This document shows positions 31,032 through 35,806 of a stretch of 35,806 nucleotides of DNA, in pieces. The notes under the pieces were generated by a model. That model did no database searches, had not been told where the DNA came from, and saw only the letters and a list, made by a program, of their open reading frames with translations. Position 1 is the stretch's first letter, and each line of letters opens with the position of its first letter. Location of the stretch: contig WBUN01000049.1 in NCBI GenBank assembly GCA_008933705.1, forward strand, positions 1 to 35,806. The letters are read 5' to 3'. Position numbers and translations under genes: made by a program. The DNA is from Hyphomicrobiaceae bacterium. GTDB taxonomy: Bacteria; Pseudomonadota; Alphaproteobacteria; Rhizobiales; Hyphomicrobiaceae.

Positions 31032-31622
31032 TCACCAAACCTCGGCGCCGTTGACCGCTTGTCTGCTCTCGCCATGACCCACATACCGCACACGATCGAT
31101 CGCTTCGTTCAGCAGGACCACGAGCGTCACGGAATCATCGGGTTCGAGGTTCTGCGCGATGCGGGCGATCCTGCCCTGCCGCGTCACGAGCCGGACGCCG
31201 TGCGTGTAGTTGGAATCCTCGGGCTTAGGCTTCCGATTGACTTCGATCGCCTCGATGCTGCGGATGTGTTCGACCCGCAGCTTCCATTCGCCGTCACAGG
31301 AATCCCAGATGCGCCCGTCCTCGTGGAACTCGATGACCTTGGCGTTGCCGCGCAGACGCGTGGCCGCACGGCGGAGCATCCAGAACGCTGCGAAGGACGC
31401 GATAGCCAATGCAGTGAACGCCACCCACACGCGGCTTCCCGGCATGTCGAACGCTCCCGGCAGAAAGACGGAGGTGTAAACGCCCACAAACAGAAACAGG
31501 ACCGCGACGGCCATCAGCAAGTTCTCCAGAAACTTGCGCGGCTCCGTCCATTCCACGGCATAGCCGCAGGGCGTCTTGCCGTCGGTCTTGTAAAGTCGAA
31601 CCAGCTCCCCCTGAAAAATCAT
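31032..31622 (-). CDS. Two-span membrane protein, paralog of the gene at 30354
   Basis: 196 residues: MIFQGELVRLYKTDGKTPCG, YAVEWTEPRKFLENL, two membrane spans (about 34-54 and 65-84), HEDGRIWDSCDGEWKL, SNYTHGVRLVTRQGRI, AQNLEPDD and GAEVW. GAGAGGAGCGCATC precedes the ATG, nearly the same leader as its paralog. The ATG overlaps the stop of the TraG-like gene (ATGA), so they are coupled. A membrane role linked to conjugation is plausible but unproven. Confidence 0.65.
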   Translation of the reverse strand: MIFQGELVRLYKTDGKTPCGYAVEWTEPRKFLENLLMAVAVLFLFVGVYTSVFLPGAFDMPGSRVWVAFTALAIASFAAFWMLRRAATRLRGNAKVIEFHEDGRIWDSCDGEWKLRVEHIRSIEAIEVNRKPKPEDSNYTHGVRLVTRQGRIARIAQNLEPDDSVTLVVLLNEAIDRVRYVGHGESRQAVNGAEVW

Positions 31623-32998
31623 GATGCGCTCCTCTCCATTTCGAGCCGTTCCAGATAAATCGGGCGCCCGCCCGCCGTGATGACGAGCTGGCGGCCTGTC
31701 TCACGCGCAAACCATTCCGTGATTTCGTTGGCTTCGAGCAGCCGGACCGCCCTGAGGTTTTCCCGTCGGCCGAGATCGCCGTGCGCCATCGCCGCGCCCG
31801 AGACGCGCACCTCCTGGCGCTCGATGACACGCGCGACGCCGAGCCGCTTCGACAGGTACTCGGTCGTCGTCGTGTCGGCGTTGCCGAAGGCCTGGAGAAT
31901 CCCCGCGTTGCCGAGGAACGTCTCCCAGCTCTTGTGATAGTGGGTCTGGAGCTGCGTCAGGTCCTGAAGCACCGCCCACAGCCTGACGCCGTACCCGGCC
32001 ATGAGCCCCGCCGCCGTCTCGATCGAGCGCATGTGCCCGAGCGTCGGAAACTCCTCGAGCACGAACCACACGGGCAGCTTTCCGCGCGGCACGGGCGCGC
32101 GTTCCATCGCCGCGAGCGCCAACTGGATCATGAGGCGCAGCCAACGATAGTGCGTCCCCATGCGGAGGCCCGGCAGCACCAGATAGATGGTCACATTCCC
32201 GTTGCGCAGATCCGTGAGCTTCAGGTCCGACCGATCGGTGATGTGCGCCACGTCGTCGAACGACGCCGTCTGCTCCTGCACGGTCGAAAGAATGCTCTGA
32301 AGCTCCTTCGGCCCCAGTTCGAGCTTGCCCTTGAAGGACGCGCCCGTGTTGGCGACGGACTCGATCGGCGACTTCGCCATCGCCTCGAACAGCTTTTCCA
32401 GATCATCGGCCGTCCCGTTGATGAGACGGCGCAGTTGCCTGAGCGTCGGCGCCTTCCCCGTCGTGTGCAGAATGTGAAGCGCGGCACCCCTCAGCAGGTT
32501 CTTTCCGCTGTCCGTCCAATGCGGGTCCTTGGCATTGTTGATGACGATGGCGTCCATCGCCTGCGCAACGTCGGCCGCCCAATAACGCGGGTCCGTGGTC
32601 TCCAGCTCCGAGAACGGATTGTAGGAGGCCGAGGAAATGCCCGTGATGCCGAACGGGTCGAACACGAAGTCGCGCTGTCCCATCCGCCGGCGCGCGGCCG
32701 CCGTCGCCTTTGCCAGTTCGCCCTTCGGATCGAGAATGACGCACGACCCCGGATAGCGCAGAAGATTGGGAATGAGCGCCGTTTGCGTCTTCCCCGCGCG
32801 GTTGCCCGCCAGCGTCACGATATGGCGGTCGTCGTCGCGGCCGATCAGCCGTCCCTTCCATCGGCCGAGCAGAACGCGGCCCGGCTTCCAGTCCCAATGA
32901 GGACCGAGCTGGTCGGGATGCACCCAGACCTGCGACGGCGGCGCTTCGAGCACATTCTCGGCGCCCGAGCCACGCGGCGGAAACTGCCGGACATGCAT
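31619..32998 (-). CDS. TraG/VirD4-type coupling ATPase, soluble form
   Basis: 459 residues. Walker A AGNRAGKTQT (64-73), VILDPKGELAKATA (87-100), PHWTDSGKNLLRGAALHIL and Walker B WFVLEEFPTLGHM (311-323, Glu-Glu in place of the common Asp-Glu) are family hallmarks; AVLQDLTQLQTHY and NADTTTTEYLSKRLG follow. The N-terminal membrane anchor of VirD4 is missing: the protein begins directly with the nucleotide-binding region after about 40 residues. It would bring the relaxosome to a secretion channel. The absence of anchor and channel genes suggests a mobilisable rather than self-transmissible element. GAGGAGCG precedes ATG 32998. Confidence 0.85.
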   Translation of the reverse strand: MHVRQFPPRGSGAENVLEAPPSQVWVHPDQLGPHWDWKPGRVLLGRWKGRLIGRDDDRHIVTLAGNRAGKTQTALIPNLLRYPGSCVILDPKGELAKATAAARRRMGQRDFVFDPFGITGISSASYNPFSELETTDPRYWAADVAQAMDAIVINNAKDPHWTDSGKNLLRGAALHILHTTGKAPTLRQLRRLINGTADDLEKLFEAMAKSPIESVANTGASFKGKLELGPKELQSILSTVQEQTASFDDVAHITDRSDLKLTDLRNGNVTIYLVLPGLRMGTHYRWLRLMIQLALAAMERAPVPRGKLPVWFVLEEFPTLGHMRSIETAAGLMAGYGVRLWAVLQDLTQLQTHYHKSWETFLGNAGILQAFGNADTTTTEYLSKRLGVARVIERQEVRVSGAAMAHGDLGRRENLRAVRLLEANEITEWFARETGRQLVITAGGRPIYLERLEMERSAS

Positions 32999-33182
32999 GA
33001 TTGTTCGCTCCTCTCAGACAACCACGGGCAGTCTTAGGAGCGAAGTCCGTTCCTGAACACGGTCGCGGAAAGACGCGTCGGAGCCGAATGCGCCTCAATG
33101 GTGCAGGACGTTACAGCGAAATTTTTCTGCCCTCTTGCCGCTTTTGTTTCTGCGTTCGGCATCGATGAAGGGATTGGGCGCA

Positions 33183-33471
33183 TCGGCCGCGAGGCGGCCG
33201 ACCGGGCTCTCGTGAACCGAGCCCCGCCCTCGCGGGACTCGTGGCGGGTCTCGGCCCTTCGGGCTTCGATCCCGTGCGCTCATCGCGGCCAGCTTCAGGC
33301 GAGCCGCCCGAGAGTCGAAAGCGCGCTCGGTCCGAACCGTCTTCGGGGGCCTGCGGCCCCATCCGTGTCAAGGCATCCGCCCCTGCGGGGTTTTGGCTCC
33401 CCCACGCCCGCCGCAGGCGGGCGCGGTCCCCCCAAAAAAGTTGCGAAGCAACTTCGGGAGCCTCTGACACG
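33183..33471. repeat. Hairpin-rich non-coding control region
   Basis: The 550 bases between the divergent TraG-like and DUF6876 genes hold no convincing gene. They contain many perfect short dyads: TCGGCCGC-3 nt-GCGGCCGA (33183-33201), GGGCTC-9 nt-GAGCCC (33204-33224), CCCC-TGC-GGGG followed by TTTT (about 33391-33405), CGCCCGC-5 nt-GCGGGCG (33405-33423) and AAGTTGC-3 nt-GCAACTT (33438-33454). An outer pair CGTGTCA (33364-33370) and TGACACG (33465-33471) encloses the last three. This could fold as a branched RNA or DNA structure. Confidence 0.5.
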
Positions 33472-33499
33472 TCCCCCCGCTCATTGCCGCGTGGCTAGT

Positions 33500-33523
33500 C
33501 AAGTTTGTGCGCGCACAAACTTG
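33500..33523. promoter_or_regulatory. 24-bp perfect palindrome
   Basis: The half-site CAAGTTTGTGCG is followed immediately by its exact reverse complement. It lies 25 bases before ATG 33549, where the ribosome site AAGAAAGG follows. A perfect dyad of this length, overlapping the expected promoter or leader, suggests an operator for a dimeric repressor, or a recombination or replication site. Confidence 0.6.
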
Positions 33524-33548
33524 TTTCAATCAAGAAAGGCAATGAAAA

Positions 33549-33917
33549 ATGACCACTCTCAAAGCATCACCAAACGAAATCCGCGAAGCCCTCATGCACT
33601 GCACGGGGTCCGAGCACTGGTATCGGCACCCGCTCGCGCGGGCGTGCCTCTACACCGACGGCGCAAAGCTCTTCGCCGAGATGGCGGGGGCCTACTGGTT
33701 CCTCGACATCGTCGCGACCGAAGTCCTGCCCTTCCAGAAGAAGGAGGAGTTCATCGTCGTCACCCTCGCCGTGACGGGCTCCAAGGCCGTCATCACCGCC
33801 GACGACGGCAACGGCCAAGTGTTCTGGACACGGGGCATCGACTTCACCGACTGCCCCGAAGGCGCGTGGAAGTTCTACCTCCAGAACAACACGTTTTTCG
33901 TCCCCTCGGAATACTGA
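33549..33917 (+). CDS. DUF6876 family protein
   Basis: 122 residues: FTGSEHWYRH-like start (HCTGSEHWYRHPLARACLYT), DGAKLFAEMAGAYWFLDIVA, EEFIVVTLAV, ADDGNGQVFWTRGIDFTD and an end NTFFVPSEY. The order GSEHWYRH...YTDGxKxxAExxGAYWxLD...DGNG...PSEY defines this family, found on plasmids and integrative elements. Its function is not known. AAGAAAGGC provides the ribosome site. A second ATG at 33542 is out of frame. Confidence 0.8.
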   Translation: MTTLKASPNEIREALMHCTGSEHWYRHPLARACLYTDGAKLFAEMAGAYWFLDIVATEVLPFQKKEEFIVVTLAVTGSKAVITADDGNGQVFWTRGIDFTDCPEGAWKFYLQNNTFFVPSEY

Positions 33918-33926
33918 CCCGAGGCC

Positions 33927-34000
33927 GTAAACACTCGGGATGCCGCCCTGTTTACACGCGCACACGGACGGCATCCCAACCCCCTCATTCCCGTAAACAC
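33927..34000 (+). promoter_or_regulatory. Leader with GTAAACAC repeats and a 9-bp hairpin
   Basis: GTAAACAC occurs at 33927-33934 and 33993-34000, with TGTTTAC (its inverse) at 33949-33955. GGGATGCCG (33937-33945) and CGGCATCCC (33969-33977) can pair over nine bases with the inverse copy in the loop. The gap separates DUF6876 from the next gene and may attenuate or divide the operon. Confidence 0.45.
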
Positions 34001-34022
34001 ATTTCAACCAAGGAGATTTTCA

Positions 34023-34346
34023 ATGAACATCACCCCTACCAACCACACCCACGCCCTGCGTTGGCTTCTCGGCGAACTGCACGGCGGCAACACGTTCTCG
34101 AAGCAGACGCTCTGGCATTGGCTCCAGCAGGCCAACATCCAGACCACGGGCGAAGGTCGTTTGACGGTCGAAGCCTCGCGCCTGCGGGCCATCCTCGACT
34201 ACCTGCACGGCAGCGAGGCCGACCACTACGACCCCGAGACCTACCCTGACGACGTAAACGACCATGTTTACGCCCATGTCCTCGCCATCGAGGAGCAGTT
34301 GAAGCCCTGCCAGCAGCCCGCAGACCGCGACGGAGGTGCCCAATGA
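34023..34346 (+). CDS. Hypothetical protein of the right-arm operon
   Basis: 107 residues, with AAGGAG about six bases before ATG 34023. Sequence pieces: TNHTHALRWLLGELHGGNTF, SKQTLWHWLQQANIQTTGEG, EASRLRAILDYLHG, NDHVYAHVLAIEEQL. It is mostly helical. I do not recognise the family. The internal dyad CGTAAAC-6 nt-GTTTACG (34253-34272) repeats the motif of the leader. It overlaps the next gene by four bases (ATGA). Confidence 0.55.
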   Translation: MNITPTNHTHALRWLLGELHGGNTFSKQTLWHWLQQANIQTTGEGRLTVEASRLRAILDYLHGSEADHYDPETYPDDVNDHVYAHVLAIEEQLKPCQQPADRDGGAQ

Positions 34347-34579
34347 GCACCGTCCGCGAAACCTTCGGCCTCGCCTGCCCCAAATGCGGCAGGGACGAGG
34401 AGCTTGAGGTCTGGGCCTTCACGGGCGTTCTTCTGACGCCTGACGGCACCGTCGAAGCCAAGGACTCTGTCCACGAGTGGAGCGAAAGCCATCACTGCGA
34501 ATGCCGCGCCTGCGGCTTCCAAGCACAGGTTGACGCATTCACCGTCGATGAGACGCGCAAGGCAGAGGTTCGGTCATGA
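34343..34579 (+). CDS. Zinc-ribbon small protein
   Basis: 78 residues. Two Cys pairs CPKCGRDEE and CECRACGFQAQV form a zinc ribbon around TGVLLTPDGTVEAKDS and HEWSESHHC. Similar small zinc-ribbon proteins are common cargo of plasmids. It is coupled on both sides by ATGA overlaps (34343, 34576). The function is unknown. Confidence 0.65.
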   Translation: MSTVRETFGLACPKCGRDEELEVWAFTGVLLTPDGTVEAKDSVHEWSESHHCECRACGFQAQVDAFTVDETRKAEVRS

Positions 34580-34773
34580 CCTCCCCCACCAACGACGACC
34601 GCGCTGCATGGGCTCACGATGCCATCCTCGACCTGTGCGCCGCCACGGGTTGCGACCTCGACGACGGCCTGACCGACCTCCTGTGCGACCTCATGCACTG
34701 GGCGTCCCTGATGGGTCGGAACTTCGACAAGGCCCTCGACCAAGCGCGCATGCACTTCGGGGCCGAAGCCTGA
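34576..34773 (+). CDS. Small conserved plasmid-type protein
   Basis: 65 residues: WAHDAILDLCAATGCDLDDG, LTDLLCDLMHWASLMGRNFD, KALDQARMHFGAEA. The pattern LxDLLxDLMHxxxxxGxxFxxALxxAxxHFxxE occurs in many plasmid-borne small proteins beside DUF6876. It is the last gene of the operon. A terminator follows. Confidence 0.6.
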   Translation: MTSPTNDDRAAWAHDAILDLCAATGCDLDDGLTDLLCDLMHWASLMGRNFDKALDQARMHFGAEA

Positions 34774-34797
34774 CTCGCATCCTATATCCCAACACAC

Positions 34798-34821
34798 GAA
34801 GCCCCCGCCTCAGGGGGCTTC
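34798..34821 (+). terminator. Terminator of the right-arm operon
   Basis: GAAGCCCCC, loop GCCTCA, GGGGGCTTC: a perfect 9-bp GC-rich stem 25 bases after the stop at 34773, followed by CTGCTGTCTG, which is only moderately T-rich. Confidence 0.7.
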
Positions 34822-35191
34822 CTGCTGTCTGGCACCGCCTGTCGCAGCCACCTATGAAAATATTTCTGCGTTGCCCTTCGTTACGCACGTTACGCCACGA
34901 CACACCCCACCATCCCACGGAGCGCAGGTTACGGCGCGTTACAAGTATTGCGGAGCGGAAGCCGCTGCATGAAATGAACGGAACGCGAGAGTGCAGCGAA
35001 AGCGGCGGGACGGAAGCAGAAGGCGATAGAAGCAGGATTAGGGAAACGACTGCCTGCGGCGCGCATAGCGAGGTGTGGAATTGTAAACGCTGACGCTGTT
35101 TTCAATTCCCGTTTCTCTTCCGAATACAGGAAGCACTGCCGCCCATTCAATCTCGCGGGAACTCTCATGTCATACACACACGAGGCCCGCC
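34822..35191. other. Non-coding region before mobC, candidate transfer origin
   Basis: About 370 bases with no convincing gene. Repeats of GTTAC occur at 34880 and 34889 (a tandem CGTTACGCA/CGTTACGCC), 34928 and 34938. The dyad GGAATTG (35077-35083) and CAATTCC (35103-35109) encloses a doubled ACGCTG. The region upstream of mobC is where transfer origins are usually found. No known nick motif could be matched with certainty. Confidence 0.4.
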
Positions 35192-35806
35192 TTGACCGAC
35201 ACGAAGCAGAAGAAGCCGAAAGCACCGAAGACCGTCGTCCTATCGGTACGCCTGCCCATCGAACAGCGCGAGGCCATCGAGGTGGCCGCCGTGGGCGCGG
35301 GCGCATCGGTGAGCGCCTTCGTCGCCGACACGATGGCGAAGGTCGTATCGGGCAAGCTCCCGCGCGCAGCGAAGATTGAGGAGGCCGCTGCCCTGCCGCC
35401 ACCCAAGCCCAGGATCGTACCGGGGATCTCGCTCTCCGATCCGACCGCGCTCGCCGAACTCAAGCGCATCGGCGTCAACATCAACCAGCTCGCCCATGCC
35501 GCTAACGCAGGATTGCCGCTCAACGCCTCGGCCCTCGTCCGAGGGTTTGCGTACCTCTTCGAGCTGCTGGCCGACCCCGAAGCCTTCAAGAGACGCCTCG
35601 ACCTCATCAAGGCAGATCTTGCTGCCATGAGACCCTCCCAGCCCCAACTCCGAGCCCCGGCAGAGCCGCCTGCCGCGCCACCCAGGGTCGAGTCCAGGGC
35701 GCGGACGACGGAGCAGCCGGTGCCGCCGTCGGCCCCTCCTCGCCTCGTCGTGAGCCCGCAGCAGCAGGCCGGGCGCCCGGCTCTCCCTCCCCGCGTGCGG
35801 GATGAC
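35192..35806 (+). CDS. mobC: MobC-like mobilisation protein (runs off the window)
   Basis: At least 205 residues from TTG 35192, with GAGG six bases upstream; no ATG or GTG is available in frame. A basic start is followed by a ribbon-helix-helix (VVLSVRLPIEQREAIEVAAV, then GASVSAFVADTMA) and the MobC signature LAELKRIGVNINQLAHAANA (87-106). The C-terminal part is Pro/Ala-rich (APAEPPAAPPRVES). MobC proteins bind the transfer origin and help the relaxase open it. The stop is outside the window; a relaxase gene should follow. Confidence 0.8.
   Translation, partial: MTDTKQKKPKAPKTVVLSVRLPIEQREAIEVAAVGAGASVSAFVADTMAKVVSGKLPRAAKIEEAAALPPPKPRIVPGISLSDPTALAELKRIGVNINQLAHAANAGLPLNASALVRGFAYLFELLADPEAFKRRLDLIKADLAAMRPSQPQLRAPAEPPAAPPRVESRARTTEQPVPPSAPPRLVVSPQQQAGRPALPPRVRDD

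Noticed and set aside
31781..33037. Plus-strand open frame (418 codons) opposite the TraG-like gene
   Set aside because: Composition rich in Arg, His and Pro, no motif, and the opposite strand carries a complete Walker A/B protein.
33098..34249. Long plus-strand open frame (about 383 codons) across the hairpin-rich region and into DUF6876
   Set aside because: It is Arg/Pro/His-rich with no domain, and the DUF6876 and following genes use another frame with ribosome sites and family matches.

Overview
The window is GC-rich DNA whose genes resemble those of alphaproteobacteria, probably Hyphomicrobiales or a relative. The evidence is high third-position GC, many twin-arginine leaders and the ArsP-type permease, ParDE and SxtJ-type families. 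This assignment is inference, because no rRNA or complete tRNA gene is present to fix the taxon.

Left arm (1-5.3 kb): a gene set related to the sxtI/J/K block, made of an SGNH-like membrane-anchored protein, an SxtJ-type membrane protein, a 50-residue DUF5989 membrane peptide and a NodU/TobZ-type O-carbamoyltransferase. A truncated alpha/beta hydrolase faces them. From 5.3 to 8.3 kb the DNA is a graveyard: an IS3 transposase tail, an arsR-permease pair with internal out-of-frame deletions, a frameshifted unknown gene and a frameshifted helix-turn-helix gene.

Element junction (8.6-11.5 kb): an excisionase-like gene and a first tyrosine integrase end in the 3' half of a tRNA-Ala(CGC) gene. A second, unrelated DUF4102-type integrase starts just beyond it. 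This looks like two integrative elements sharing one tRNA site in tandem. The second element runs rightward out of the window and carries transfer genes: a TraG/VirD4-like ATPase at 31.6-33.0 kb and a MobC-like protein at the right edge.

Cargo of the second element: a higBA toxin-antitoxin operon, a tandem winged-helix protein, a Gabija defence pair (gajA, gajB), a SacI-family restriction-modification system (m5C methyltransferase, small XRE controller, endonuclease) with a Vsr mismatch nuclease, a serine resolvase and a parDE pair. Next come truncated regulator genes and an unusual cluster of small proteins with twin-arginine leaders, one of which carries a DnaA DNA-binding domain. A minimal tyrosine recombinase lies inside this cluster. 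It is followed by a caspase-family protease whose C-terminal half is built from two pieces of SecA. The last 6 kb hold mobilisation genes, a hairpin-rich control region with a 24-bp perfect palindrome, and a compact operon of small accessory proteins.

The most unusual items are the caspase-SecA chimera and the twin-arginine leader cluster with its DnaA-domain member. Several short genes (12.2, 22.1-22.4 and 23.0 kb) are visibly truncated or fused, so the island has been reshaped by small deletions.
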